Part shown: piece by piece, positions 16,088 through 25,864 of the stretch | Position numbering within the stretch: the first letter of the stretch is position 1 | How the letters are laid out: each line of letters starts with the position of its first letter | Source of the DNA: Pontibacillus marinus BH030004 = DSM 16465 | Lineage (GTDB): Bacteria > Bacillota > Bacilli > Bacillales > BH030062 | DNA: 64,000 nucleotides | Assembly: GCF_000425225.1 (NCBI RefSeq) | Contig: NZ_KE384330.1 | Coordinates: 1 to 64,000, forward strand | Direction of reading: 5' to 3' | Program-made: the position numbers and the translations under genes | Notes under the pieces: generated by a model | Databases searched by the model: none | What the model was told of the DNA's origin: nothing | The model's input: only the letters and a program-made list of their open reading frames with translations

Positions 16088-17413
16088 CTAACATGAATTA
16101 AACAGATTTTTTCCACCCTTAAAATTATTAAGGTTTTTACTTGATTTAAAAAATAACTTTTTATAAATCACTAGTAGAAATAATACTATCCAACTCCATC
16201 CAGAAGAAAATTCCCATCTCAATGATCCAAAAATCACCATATGAAGAATATAAATGAAAAGTGTTAATACAAATATATTAGGATTAGTATAGGTCTTTAC
16301 AAATAGTAAACTAATTGTAATTCCTAAAAAAAATGAAATTAAAAGAGAACCGAAAACATTACCATCAATAAAAAAATTGACAAACATCGTATAAAAAGCA
16401 TTGTAAGTTTGTGACTCACCTATACTAATTGCATCTGACAGAAATGAAAGTTTATAGTTAGTACTTACAATAGTATCGTTAAATCTCCTTATGATTAATA
16501 CTATGATATCATCTATTCCACCAAGGGTTGCCCTACCAAATTGAAGTGGTATTTGTGGTTGTATATTATACTGTTCTAAAAAGGTATCAAGTGCAATAAA
16601 TGGTCCAGTAAAATACACAAGAATTGATTTAAAAACTTGACCTGCCCTTAAATAACTAACAATAAATAATATAATTATCATAAAAGAAAAATAAGTTAGA
16701 ACTTTTTTAGATATTATATTTATATTTACTTCTAATTTTAAATTTAATTTACGTGCCAAAAAAAAGAAAATAAGAATTAAAATAATGTACCTAAAGATAT
16801 CAATCCTAGACACCATAAATGCACTTAATAATAAAAGGTTAGCTATACTTATCAAGAATGTTCTATAATATTTTTTTCTTAATAAATATAAAAAAGTACA
16901 TACCATTGAATTAACTAATATAAATCCTTTTACTATATAATGAATAAAGAGGAAAATGAAATTACTTCCATATAATGGATCGGTGAGATAACCCTTAAAA
17001 ACATACCCTCTATATTCCTGTGGAGTAATATTCTGTGTTACCATGATTTTTATTCCTTTAATAGCAAAAAAGAGCATTATAAATAAAGTAATTAACTGAA
17101 CCAAATTAAATAGCTTTAGGTTTTTTAACTCAAAAGCTTTAGAATAACTTTGTTTTGAATTTACAGTTCCCCTACCCAACACTAGTAAATAACCAAGGGT
17201 CAAAAATGATATGTTTCCAAGAATGTACAGGTATGTGTTAGTACTTGGTATAAAAAGATGATAAAATCCAAATGAAGATAATAACAACCATCCCCCCCAC
17301 CAGAGATTAATAAGAGTTATAGGGTTTTTAAATGTATTACTTCTAAAAGCCGATATAATAGTGAGCGATAATAGCACTGTAACAATTATAATTTGAATTA
17401 ATATTATAACCAC
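16088..17413 (-). CDS. O-antigen-polymerase-like protein (Wzy)
   Basis: 441 residues with ten or more hydrophobic helices, and a longer soluble loop before the last helices with a conserved-looking polar patch (FGRATLGGIDDIIVLI near 290-305). This fits oligosaccharide-repeat-unit polymerases, which join lipid-linked repeats on the outer face of the membrane. Sequence identity among Wzy proteins is low, so the call rests on topology and on the linked Wzx flippase, glycosyltransferases and Wzz. A seven-C run at 17292-17298 lies in the coding region (WWGGW). AT content is higher than in the flanking nucleotide-sugar genes. Confidence 0.75.
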   Translation of the reverse strand: MVIILIQIIIVTVLLSLTIISAFRSNTFKNPITLINLWWGGWLLLSSFGFYHLFIPSTNTYLYILGNISFLTLGYLLVLGRGTVNSKQSYSKAFELKNLKLFNLVQLITLFIMLFFAIKGIKIMVTQNITPQEYRGYVFKGYLTDPLYGSNFIFLFIHYIVKGFILVNSMVCTFLYLLRKKYYRTFLISIANLLLLSAFMVSRIDIFRYIILILIFFFLARKLNLKLEVNINIISKKVLTYFSFMIIILFIVSYLRAGQVFKSILVYFTGPFIALDTFLEQYNIQPQIPLQFGRATLGGIDDIIVLIIRRFNDTIVSTNYKLSFLSDAISIGESQTYNAFYTMFVNFFIDGNVFGSLLISFFLGITISLLFVKTYTNPNIFVLTLFIYILHMVIFGSLRWEFSSGWSWIVLFLLVIYKKLFFKSSKNLNNFKGGKNLFNSC

Positions 17414-17460
17414 CTCTAAAAAATATATTATAATTTTATTCGTCTTAGACCCCTGGTAAA

Positions 17461-18558
17461 TTAACTTAGAAATTGTCTATAAAATTCAAATGTTTCTTTA
17501 CTACATCTATCCCAAGAATATTTTTTTTCTTGCTTATAACCCTTCAATATTATGTCTTCTCTTAATTGTGTATTTTCTAATGATAAGGTGAGTTTCTCTA
17601 TAAAATCCTCAGTTTCATACGGGTCAAAATATATACCCGCATCCCCTACAATTTCTGGGATTGAACTTGTGTTGCTTACCAACACCGGACATCCATAATA
17701 CATAGCCTCTAATGGTGGTATGCCAAACCCCTCATATAGTGATGGGTATACAAATAGTGAAGCGTAATTATATAAGTTTGCTAATACCTGATCTGAACCA
17801 GAAAGATGATGCACTTTCCCAGAGGCACTATAGTGATCTATTAAATCTAGTTCCTCTTTCTTAAATTGTCCTCCTCCAAAACATACAATATGAAAATTCT
17901 CTTTAACCCACATATTATTTGAATAAGCATCTAACAATAGATGAAAATTTTTATATCCTTTTCTATCTCCAACGTAAAAGATATAAGGCGCATCTATTAT
18001 CCTTTCATCATTAACTGCTGTTCGTAAAGAATTACCATGATGGATTACTCTAATTTTTGGTTCGGGAACATTATAAATATTAATAAGATCTTTTTTTGTA
18101 GATTCAGAAACACATATTATTCCATCAGAATTTTCTACAGACTTCTTTTTTAAGTAAGAAGTAGGGTCGTTTAATGAAAAGTATTGTGGGAATTTTTCAT
18201 GAATCATATCATGAACTGTTACAATCCTTGCCGATTTACATTTATTAGGTAATTTTGAATAGAATGTTTGATGATAAATATCAAATTTATTTTTCTTTAT
18301 ATAATTAGTAAACATTAATTCATTAACTTTCATAAACAATTTAGATGATTTTGGGATATTAGGGAGTTTAAAACTAACTATATCTTTAAAATTATCTTTG
18401 TAATTTTCTAATCCATATTTATTTTTATGAAAACCCATAAATGGCGAAACTTCTAATTCCTCATATTTTGCAATTCGCGTAATTATCTCATAGAAATATC
18501 TTGAAATACCGCCATATTGCTGAAATGAGAAAACTTTCGGATCATAAACAATTTTCAT
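17461..18558 (-). CDS. Glycosyltransferase family 4
   Basis: 365 residues of GT-B fold. The N-terminus KIVYDPKVFSFQQYGGISRYFYEI has the glycine loop of GT4 acceptor domains. The C-terminal donor domain shows YVGDRKGYKNFHLLLDAY and the E-x7-E motif SLYEGFGIPPLEAMYYG. These retaining enzymes often transfer mannose or related sugars from NDP donors to lipid-linked intermediates at the inner membrane face. It lies between wzy and another GT4. The donor cannot be assigned by reading. Confidence 0.85.
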   Translation of the reverse strand: MKIVYDPKVFSFQQYGGISRYFYEIITRIAKYEELEVSPFMGFHKNKYGLENYKDNFKDIVSFKLPNIPKSSKLFMKVNELMFTNYIKKNKFDIYHQTFYSKLPNKCKSARIVTVHDMIHEKFPQYFSLNDPTSYLKKKSVENSDGIICVSESTKKDLINIYNVPEPKIRVIHHGNSLRTAVNDERIIDAPYIFYVGDRKGYKNFHLLLDAYSNNMWVKENFHIVCFGGGQFKKEELDLIDHYSASGKVHHLSGSDQVLANLYNYASLFVYPSLYEGFGIPPLEAMYYGCPVLVSNTSSIPEIVGDAGIYFDPYETEDFIEKLTLSLENTQLREDIILKGYKQEKKYSWDRCSKETFEFYRQFLS

Positions 18559-18610
18559 TGTAATCTCCTTTTGTATCTGTTATGATATTATTTTATTTAA
18601 AATTATTTTT

Positions 18611-19756
18611 TTATTTTAATAGTTTCAAAAGATATTTACGATATTTTTCAGCAATTACTTTTAAAGAATAATTCCTATTTACATACTCTACTCCACTCAT
18701 GCTTCTTTGATAATAAAATTCATCATTATATAACAGTTTTTTTATTTCTTTGGTAGTTGATACAACATCACGTTCCTCAACAAGTGAGAAAACATCTTCC
18801 CTAGCCAAATGTGTAATCCCACCGCATTTAGTAGTAATAACTGGTAGCCCACAAGCCATCGCTTCAACATGTACAACTCCAAAAAATTCTTCCCAATCAG
18901 AAACTGAAACGGGATGACCTATAAATATTCCAGCTTCTTGATATAATTTAGGTAACTCAGAATGAGGAACCGGGTCAATAAATTCAACGTTATTATTTAA
19001 TCCCTCTTCGTCTATTAACCTTTGTAAAAAACTTTTAGCAGAACCACTACCCACTATCTTCAGTTCTACTTCTTTATCCTCTCTAATAATTGGAACCATG
19101 GCCTCAATTATATATTGAATCCCCTTTTCTAATACCAATCTGGCAACGCATATTATTGTTTTACGTTTAGTTTTCACACCTTTTTGAGGTTTAAATATTT
19201 CTGTATCTACTGGATGACCTAAAATAACAAATTGAGAAATAATCCTTTCATCAACACAGCCCAAATCTCTAAATCGTTCAGCAGTTTTAGGAGCAGTTAC
19301 CCAAATAAGACTAGACTTATTTAATGACCAATTAGCAAACCTTTTTTGAAGCTTCCAAAAAAGGCTACGTCCAGCACCCATGATTGTTAACGATGCATCA
19401 TAAACTAAAGGGGTAGACCATTTTTTAGCTGCATAAGCAGCATGAACACCTTGTGAATAAATTGTAGGGTCACATCCTAAAATTAGGTCATAACCCTTTA
19501 AAGTATTAATTACATTTCTTTTAAAACTAATAGGATTTTTTAGTATAGGAGTTATTGAAACAGTTTCCCTTGATTTGTATGGTACAGTAATTATATTTAG
19601 TTCTGAGTCTTGAAATAAATCTCTCTCATCCTTAATTATTGTAAATTGCCACCCATATTCACGCTGTAAATACTTATAAATAAGTGCCATTGCCTCAAAT
19701 GCAGTTCCATTTGCAATAATGCCAGGTCTGTATATAACTATTTTCAAGTCTTCCAT
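18611..19756 (-). CDS. Glycosyltransferase family 4
   Basis: 381 residues, GT-B. The donor domain is clear: RKTIICVARLVLEKGIQYIIEAM (about 197-219), VEFIDPVPHSELPKLYQEAGIFIGHP, and E-x7-E as EEFFGVVHVEAMACGLPVI. The ribosome site is an eight-G run (19768-19761) only four bases before the ATG, so slippage in that run could change translation. A second ATG directly against the G run is out of frame. It has no signal peptide and should act on the cytosolic membrane face. Confidence 0.85.
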   Translation of the reverse strand: MEDLKIVIYRPGIIANGTAFEAMALIYKYLQREYGWQFTIIKDERDLFQDSELNIITVPYKSRETVSITPILKNPISFKRNVINTLKGYDLILGCDPTIYSQGVHAAYAAKKWSTPLVYDASLTIMGAGRSLFWKLQKRFANWSLNKSSLIWVTAPKTAERFRDLGCVDERIISQFVILGHPVDTEIFKPQKGVKTKRKTIICVARLVLEKGIQYIIEAMVPIIREDKEVELKIVGSGSAKSFLQRLIDEEGLNNNVEFIDPVPHSELPKLYQEAGIFIGHPVSVSDWEEFFGVVHVEAMACGLPVITTKCGGITHLAREDVFSLVEERDVVSTTKEIKKLLYNDEFYYQRSMSGVEYVNRNYSLKVIAEKYRKYLLKLLK

Positions 19757-19780
19757 ACATCCCCCCCCTTTTTTTGAATT

Positions 19781-21148
19781 CTATCTAATCAATCTCATCT
19801 TACGCCATAACCAAATAAAGAAAATTGCTTTAGTTTGATAAATAAATATTAACCTTGTTTTAAAATAAATTATATTTGCTAAGTATGAAGCAAACATTTG
19901 TGAAATGAGGGTTGCATATGCCGCACCAATTATTCCATATTTTGGAATAAGCGCTAAATTAAGAAGTATATTGATTATTGCTCCCGTGATATTCGTTGCA
20001 AATGAAAACTTCATTAATCCTTCATTTAAGATATACGGATTTCTAGCTACCCCTAAAAAAACAAAAATAGCAGCCCAAATATGAACAGATAGCACATCTC
20101 CTGCTAAAACATACTCTTCACCATACAAGAATTGTATAATTGATTTCGAAAGAAATGATATTAGAATCGCAATACCAAGCGCAATACAGGCTACTACATT
20201 AAAAAGTTGTTGGACATGATTAGTGTACTCATTTTGCTTTCCATCTTTTTTGGCCTTTGCAATAACTGGTGCTAAGGTTGAGACAATAGCTGAAGGTATA
20301 AAATACCATACTTCTGATAACCTAACAGCAGCAGAATAAATTCCTAATTCCATATTTCCTATTAACTCACCAATCATTAATTGGTCAATTTTCATGTAAA
20401 TGACGATTACCATACTTGAAAAAATTAAAGGCCAACTATCTTTTAATAAATTATATGCTAATGAAAAATTCACTTTCCATTTTAGTATACTAGATACTTT
20501 ACTTTGATAAATTATAACCATAAAAATAGAGCCTAAGATGATTTCAATTAATCCAGCTATAGCAAATGTTATAAGATTTGCTTCAAATAAAATTAACCCT
20601 ACTTTTAAAACTGATACTAGTGTAAATGATGTCCCCTTAGCAAATACGGTATACTTTGACTTAATTTCAGACTGAAACCAAAAGTCAATTGTATTAAATG
20701 CTTGAAAGATTGTTCCAATTGCAACTATAGTAACTAACCAGGTACTTAGTGGATCATTACCTCGAATTAAAAAGATTATGGTTACTGTTAATATGGTTAC
20801 AAGAATCCCACCCATTACTTTTAATATGAGTGTGGTTCCTAAAATCTCTTCTTTTCTGTCATTACCCTTAACCAAATTTCTAACCACTATACCATCTAAA
20901 CCTAGTGTTGATAATGCTGTGAATAAAGCAACAAAAGATTGTGCATAACTTAGCAACCCAAACCTATCTGGGCCTAAAAACCTTGCTACCCAAACACTTA
21001 CAAATACTCCAATACCCATCCTAAAAATGCGATCAAAAAATAGCCAACTTATATTAGAGATAATTCGTTTGAAGTTTATTCTACTATCTAATCTTTTAAT
21101 TAATGACTTAGGAGCATATTTTGTTAAAAACATATTTATACCTACCAT
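19781..21148 (-). CDS. Polysaccharide flippase (Wzx, MATE/MOP superfamily)
   Basis: 455 residues with about 12-14 hydrophobic helices. The N-terminus has the family look (NISWLFFDRIFRMGIGVFVSVWVARFLGPDRFGLLSYAQS, residues about 30-70). It would move undecaprenyl-linked repeats across the membrane for Wzy. The likely start is M1 at 21148, although an internal M6 is also possible. It follows a terminator located between it and fcl, so it may have its own promoter. Confidence 0.88.
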   Translation of the reverse strand: MVGINMFLTKYAPKSLIKRLDSRINFKRIISNISWLFFDRIFRMGIGVFVSVWVARFLGPDRFGLLSYAQSFVALFTALSTLGLDGIVVRNLVKGNDRKEEILGTTLILKVMGGILVTILTVTIIFLIRGNDPLSTWLVTIVAIGTIFQAFNTIDFWFQSEIKSKYTVFAKGTSFTLVSVLKVGLILFEANLITFAIAGLIEIILGSIFMVIIYQSKVSSILKWKVNFSLAYNLLKDSWPLIFSSMVIVIYMKIDQLMIGELIGNMELGIYSAAVRLSEVWYFIPSAIVSTLAPVIAKAKKDGKQNEYTNHVQQLFNVVACIALGIAILISFLSKSIIQFLYGEEYVLAGDVLSVHIWAAIFVFLGVARNPYILNEGLMKFSFATNITGAIINILLNLALIPKYGIIGAAYATLISQMFASYLANIIYFKTRLIFIYQTKAIFFIWLWRKMRLIR

Positions 21149-21268
21149 CTATAATAATAGAAAAAAGCAAATGAAAGGAGGATGTAGCCACGTGGAATAC
21201 TCATTTATTCATTGTTATAGCACTCTGCATTTATAAGACACAATCATAAAAACTACACATTTAAAAAG

Positions 21269-21309
21269 AGTGCTAACAGTATCAAACGATACTGTCTACC
21301 ACACTCTAC
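21269..21309 (-). terminator. Terminator between fcl and wzx
   Basis: The stem AGAGTG...CACTCT with inner ACAGTATC/GATACTGT pairs is followed on the minus strand by TTTTTAAA. It lies 60 bases after the fcl stop and divides the locus into at least two transcription units. Confidence 0.75.
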
Positions 21310-21369
21310 ATCAAATCTTTAAAGCTATTTCTTCCTTAATCATCATTCTTAACCTAAAAAAATTATTTT

Positions 21370-22314
21370 TTAAAATGAAATTTCCTTACTGTAATTATCA
21401 AGATACCATTCATAAACCTTACAAATTCCTTCTTGTAACTTAGTTTTATGCTTCCATCCCGTACTTTCCAAAAGACTAACATCTAATAACTTTCTAGGGG
21501 TTCCATCAGGCTTAGATAAATCATTTATAATCTCTCCATTATAACCTACAATATTTTTAATAATTTGAGCTAGTTCACCAATTTCTATATCCTCTCCAGT
21601 ACCAACATTAACATGCATTTCATCACTATAATTATTTATAAGATGTACACAAGCATCTGCTAAATCATCTACATATAAAAACTCTCTTCTTGGTTTTCCG
21701 GTTCCCCAAATAACTACCTCTTTTTGACCTTTCACCTTCGCTTCGTGAAATTTTCTTACTAATGCAGGTAGTACATGAGATGTTTCAAGGTCAAAATTAT
21801 CGTTTATTCCATATAGGTTTGTAGGCATAGCTGAAATAAAATCACAACCATATTGTTTTCTATAAAACTTACATAACTCTATCCCACTAATTTTTGCAAT
21901 TGCATAGGCTTCATTTGTTGGTTCTAATGGTCCATTAAGTAAATAATCTTCTTTTATTGGCTGTTTTGCTATTTTAGGATAAATACAAGATGACCCGAGA
22001 AACAATAATTTCTTGACATTGTATTTATAAGAACTATGAATTATATTAGCTTCTATCATCATATTATTATATAAAAATTCTGCTGGATAAGTATTATTAG
22101 CATATATACCGCCTACCTTAGCTGCTGCCAAAAAAACATACTCTGGTGCTTCCTCTTTAAAGAACTTTTCAACCTCTTCTTGCCTAATAAGATTTACTTC
22201 ATCAGAAGTCCTTTTGATTATATTTGTAAACCCTTTTTGTTCAAGGTTCCTTACAATTGCAGATCCCACCATACCTCTATGACCAGCAACATAAATCTTA
22301 GCATCCTTATTCAT
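21370..22314 (-). CDS. fcl: GDP-L-fucose synthase
   Basis: Second step of GDP-fucose synthesis: epimerises and reduces the Gmd product with NADPH. The start at the ATG 22314 (MNKDAKIYVAGHRG) is preferred over the GTG at 22323 because AGGGGTGA lies upstream. 314 residues match the family. Motifs are the GHRGMVGSAI dinucleotide loop, LGSSCIYPK, and Y-x3-K as YAIAKISG. The start lies 11 bases after the gmd stop, so the two form a pair. Confidence 0.93.
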   Translation of the reverse strand: MNKDAKIYVAGHRGMVGSAIVRNLEQKGFTNIIKRTSDEVNLIRQEEVEKFFKEEAPEYVFLAAAKVGGIYANNTYPAEFLYNNMMIEANIIHSSYKYNVKKLLFLGSSCIYPKIAKQPIKEDYLLNGPLEPTNEAYAIAKISGIELCKFYRKQYGCDFISAMPTNLYGINDNFDLETSHVLPALVRKFHEAKVKGQKEVVIWGTGKPRREFLYVDDLADACVHLINNYSDEMHVNVGTGEDIEIGELAQIIKNIVGYNGEIINDLSKPDGTPRKLLDVSLLESTGWKHKTKLQEGICKVYEWYLDNYSKEISF

Positions 22315-22325
22315 CCAAATCACCC

Positions 22326-23411
22326 CTAATCAAATTCTCTCCTTATTCTTTCTTCACGCTCAACAAGTTTTATATCATTCTTAACCATAATTTTTACCAA
22401 TTCTTCAAAACTAGTCTTTGTTGGATTCCATCCTAACAGTGTCTTCGCCTTTGTGGGATCTCCTAGTAATTGTTCTACTTCGGCAGGCCTAAAGTATTGC
22501 GGATCAACTTCCACTAAAACCTTACCTGTCACTTTGTCTACCCCCTTTTCATCAACACCTTCACCCTGCCATTCTAATTCAATCCCAACTTCTTTAAATG
22601 CTAAAGTTGTAAATTCTCTTACAGTATGCATTTCACCCGTTGCTATAACAAAGTCCTCAGGTTTTTCATGTTGTAGCATTAGCCACATACATTCAACATA
22701 GTCTTTTGCATAACCCCAATCACGTTTAGCATCTAAATTACCAAGATATAACTTCTCCTGAGTTCCTTTTTTTATTCTAGCAGCAGCCAATGTAATTTTT
22801 CTGGTTGCAAACGTCTCACCACGTCTTTCCGACTCATGATTAAATAGAACTCCATTTACAGCAAACATATTATAGGCTTCTCTATAGTTTTTTGTAATCC
22901 AATAGCCATAAAGTTTCGCTACACCATATGGACTCCTTGGATAGAATGGTGTTTTTTCAGTTTGGGGCACTTCGACCACTTTTCCATATAATTCAGAAGT
23001 AGATGCTTGATAAATCTTTGTTCTATTTTCATAACCTAAGAATCTAACAGCTTCAAGTAATCTTAAAGTTCCGACTCCATCTGTATCCGCAGTATATTCT
23101 GGTACTTCAAAAGATACTTTCACATGTGACATTGCAGCTAAATTATAAATTTCATCAGGTTTTATCTCTCTAATTAATCTAATTAAATTAGTTGAATCAG
23201 TCATATCGCCATAATGTAATTTAACTTTTCTATTTATGTGCATATCTTTTAATAGTTCATCAATATACAGATGCTCAATTCTACCTGTATTAAATGAAGA
23301 ACTTCTTCTGATTATCCCATGTACTTCGTATCCCTTGTCCAACAACAATTCTGCTAAAAACGAACCATCTTGACCTGTAATTCCTGTAATTAATGCTATT
23401 TTGTTTTTCAT
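22326..23411 (-). CDS. gmd: GDP-mannose 4,6-dehydratase
   Basis: Converts GDP-mannose to GDP-4-keto-6-deoxy-mannose. 361 residues. Diagnostic segments are [18 protein letters not shown] at the N-terminus, [19 protein letters not shown], the active-site Y-x3-K in [12 protein letters not shown], and [18 protein letters not shown], a GMD signature. ManC (12103-13491) supplies its substrate and Fcl uses its product. Confidence 0.95.
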   Translation of the reverse strand: MKNKIALITGITGQDGSFLAELLLDKGYEVHGIIRRSSSFNTGRIEHLYIDELLKDMHINRKVKLHYGDMTDSTNLIRLIREIKPDEIYNLAAMSHVKVSFEVPEYTADTDGVGTLRLLEAVRFLGYENRTKIYQASTSELYGKVVEVPQTEKTPFYPRSPYGVAKLYGYWITKNYREAYNMFAVNGVLFNHESERRGETFATRKITLAAARIKKGTQEKLYLGNLDAKRDWGYAKDYVECMWLMLQHEKPEDFVIATGEMHTVREFTTLAFKEVGIELEWQGEGVDEKGVDKVTGKVLVEVDPQYFRPAEVEQLLGDPTKAKTLLGWNPTKTSFEELVKIMVKNDIKLVEREERIRREFD

Positions 23412-23450
23412 AATGTTACCTCTCTTTTTATTCTGGATTTTTAACGTTAT

Positions 23451-24518
23451 TTAGATACCTTTTATTAAATTAAAAAATCGATTTACTGCTGTTCCCCATG
23501 AGTATTTCTTTAATAAATGTTTTCTAGAGGTACCCATCGTTTTTGGAGAGCAAAAACCCGAATTATTTACAATATGAACCAACTCTTCACTATCTTTATC
23601 ATTAAAATAGGTTACAGGATAATCATTACACACCTCTCTTGCATAATCTCTATCCGCAACAATTATTGGTTTTCCATACCACATTGCTTCGATCAACGGT
23701 AATCCAAAACCCTCAGAAATAGAAGGGAAAATCAAAGCCTTACATTCTCTGTACTGCTTTTCAAGCTCATTCTCAGACACATACCCTAATAGTTTTATAT
23801 TTTTATTATATTTGGAGGCTTCTATAACCTTTTCATTTTTACAACATCCACCAATCATATGTAATTGATTCGAATTATTTACTTTTGAAAATACATCAAC
23901 AAGAAATTCTAAATTTTTGTTTGGTAAATTCGCACCAACATAAATAAATGGACTTTCTTCTTGCATTCCCCCCCCAATTTTTTCTGTACTTTTAAACTTT
24001 ATACCATTATAAATAGTAGTTATATTATTAGAAGATAAGCCGTAATAGTCTATGAGTTTATTTTTTGTAGTTTCTGAAACTGTTACTATTGCCTTACATT
24101 TTTTTAACATCGTTCCGAGGTAGTATTTATAATACTTATGAAGCATTGGCCAATGATTCGAGTATTCAAGTGGCATAATATCATGTATAACCATAATAGA
24201 TTTTTTGGCACACAAGATGTTAGGAACTAATTGATTCATGCTTAATATGAAAAACTGTTCTTTAGAAAGTAATTTGTAGAGAGAGATCTGTATTTCGTCA
24301 AAAAACATTCCCACTAAATGTTTAATCCCTTTACGAGATTTAAACCTTAGTGGGATTGAGTCAAAACCATCTACTTCTATATTTGAGTGAAAAACAACTT
24401 TATATCCACAATTTTTGAGAGAATATGCCAAAGGTTTAATACAATTATCCAAATAATTTTCCATACTTGAGTTTGGAGTAACCTTACCTGTTCTAATTAG
24501 TATCTTTTTTTTATTCAT
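23451..24518 (-). CDS. Glycosyltransferase family 4
   Basis: 355 residues. The donor domain carries PFIYVGANLPNKNLEFLVDVF (near 193-213) and SISEGFGLPLIEAMWYG with the E-x7-E pair. The N-terminal acceptor domain has MVIHDIMPLEYSNH. An eight-C run at 23968-23975 falls within the frame (encoding IGGGM), just before the donor domain; a one-base slip would truncate the protein. The gene overlaps the preceding GT2 by four bases. Confidence 0.85.
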   Translation of the reverse strand: MNKKKILIRTGKVTPNSSMENYLDNCIKPLAYSLKNCGYKVVFHSNIEVDGFDSIPLRFKSRKGIKHLVGMFFDEIQISLYKLLSKEQFFILSMNQLVPNILCAKKSIMVIHDIMPLEYSNHWPMLHKYYKYYLGTMLKKCKAIVTVSETTKNKLIDYYGLSSNNITTIYNGIKFKSTEKIGGGMQEESPFIYVGANLPNKNLEFLVDVFSKVNNSNQLHMIGGCCKNEKVIEASKYNKNIKLLGYVSENELEKQYRECKALIFPSISEGFGLPLIEAMWYGKPIIVADRDYAREVCNDYPVTYFNDKDSEELVHIVNNSGFCSPKTMGTSRKHLLKKYSWGTAVNRFFNLIKGI

Positions 24519-25234
24519 CTATAAATCACTGCCTTTACCATATCTTTATACGTAATTGGAATATTATATAGGTGTTTTATTGACATTCCTTCCTTCCAAA
24601 ACTTTTTCCTATTTTCTATAAGCATCGATTTTCCACCTGCTTCATACGAGACTATAGTTTCAGGTACATATTTGTATGTGCAATGATTGCTCTTGCATCT
24701 CGCAAAGAATTCATAATCCATTCTTATTTCAAAATTTGTATTAAAACCACCTAATTCTTTAAATACTTCACTATTAATGAATGCTCCTTGATGGGGAACT
24801 GTGGCCAAATTCCAGATCTTCTCCACATCATCTTTTAATTCCTTAGCCGGAATAAATACATTTTTAGACACTTGCACTTTATAAAAAAGTACATCAACAG
24901 GGTTATATTCCCATTCGCTTGCAACATTTGATATTACATTATCATTCACAAAAACATCTCCGCTATTTAAAAAAAAGACACAGTCACCTGTAACGTGTTT
25001 CAATCCTTTATTGAAAGCATCAGCTATTCCTTTATCTTTTTCACTAATCCAAAAGCTAACTTTTTTAGAATAACTTTTTAAAAGGTCATCTGTTCCGTCA
25101 TTTGAAGCCCCATCAATCAATATAAATTCTATATTTTGATAAGTTTGCTTTAAAACACTTTTAATAGTTCTTTCTAATCCTTTTAAATTATTATAACTTA
25201 TAGTAATAATTGAAACTTTAGGGGATTTATTCAT
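24515..25234 (-). CDS. Glycosyltransferase family 2
   Basis: 239 residues, GT-A fold. The order KVSIITISYNN, then LKQTYQNIEFILIDGASNDGTDDLL, then SEKDKGIADAFNKGL, then FLNSGDVF is typical of the WcaE-like subgroup of GT2, with the S-G-D metal-binding motif in place of DxD. An inverting cytosolic enzyme that adds a sugar to a lipid-linked chain. The ATGA overlap with the next gene shows coupling. Confidence 0.87.
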   Translation of the reverse strand: MNKSPKVSIITISYNNLKGLERTIKSVLKQTYQNIEFILIDGASNDGTDDLLKSYSKKVSFWISEKDKGIADAFNKGLKHVTGDCVFFLNSGDVFVNDNVISNVASEWEYNPVDVLFYKVQVSKNVFIPAKELKDDVEKIWNLATVPHQGAFINSEVFKELGGFNTNFEIRMDYEFFARCKSNHCTYKYVPETIVSYEAGGKSMLIENRKKFWKEGMSIKHLYNIPITYKDMVKAVIYR

Positions 25235-25268
25235 AAGAAACTTCCTTTCTTACATACCATACAAACAA

Positions 25269-25327
25269 AAGTAACTAAATAAAAAATCAATAAATAATAA
25301 CGCATTTTTTATTAGATTTAGTTACTT
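25269..25327 (-). terminator. Inverted repeat between acyltransferase and GT2 genes
   Basis: AAGTAACTAAAT at 25269-25280 is an exact complement of ATTTAGTTACTT at 25316-25327, followed on the minus strand by TTGTTTG. The loop is long and AT-rich. It is probably a weak terminator or transcript-processing site. Confidence 0.5.
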
Positions 25328-25330
25328 ATT

Positions 25331-25822
25331 TCAACCTAATTTCTTTATCACTCGAGCAGGGGTACCTCCGACTAATACAAAGTCCTCTTCTATATCTTTA
25401 TTTAACACTGAACCAGCAGCAACAATTACCCCTTTGCCTGTGATCTTTACACCTGGCAGTATTGTTACCCCTGAACAAATCCATGTACCTTCACCTATTG
25501 TTATTTCTTTCGAGATATGTTCTTTTTCCATATATGTCACTTGCCAATTGCTTGTATCAAGACTCGTAGAAATTATTTTAGCATAAGCTGATATTGTTAC
25601 ATTATCAGCAATTTTAATTCCTCCATCTCCATGTAAAAATACATAATCATTTATTGTACAATTATTTCCTATAGTAATATTTTCCGCTTTTTTAACAACT
25701 ATATTACCATATATTCTAAGTTTATTTTTTTCACCCTTAAATAAAGATTTATAATACAGTGAATAAACTACTACGCTAATTTTCCTTATCAATTCATAAA
25801 TAACATTAAATATCTTAGCCAT
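25331..25822 (-). CDS. Left-handed beta-helix acyltransferase
   Basis: 163 residues with hexapeptide-repeat periodicity (ITIGNNCTINDYVFLHG, IKIADNVTISAYAKI, ITIGEGTWICSGVTILPGVKITGKGVIVAAGSVLNKDI). The C-terminal GGTPARVIKKLG is typical of WcaF/CatB-like O-acetyltransferases of capsule loci. It probably adds an acetyl group from acetyl-CoA to a sugar of the repeat unit. It is shorter than PglD-type N-acetyltransferases and lacks their N-terminal domain, so it is less likely to act on the amino sugar. Confidence 0.85.
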   Translation of the reverse strand: MAKIFNVIYELIRKISVVVYSLYYKSLFKGEKNKLRIYGNIVVKKAENITIGNNCTINDYVFLHGDGGIKIADNVTISAYAKIISTSLDTSNWQVTYMEKEHISKEITIGEGTWICSGVTILPGVKITGKGVIVAAGSVLNKDIEEDFVLVGGTPARVIKKLG

Positions 25823-25864
25823 TAACTTACCCCATTTGAATAAAATAGAAATAATAAAATCTCT

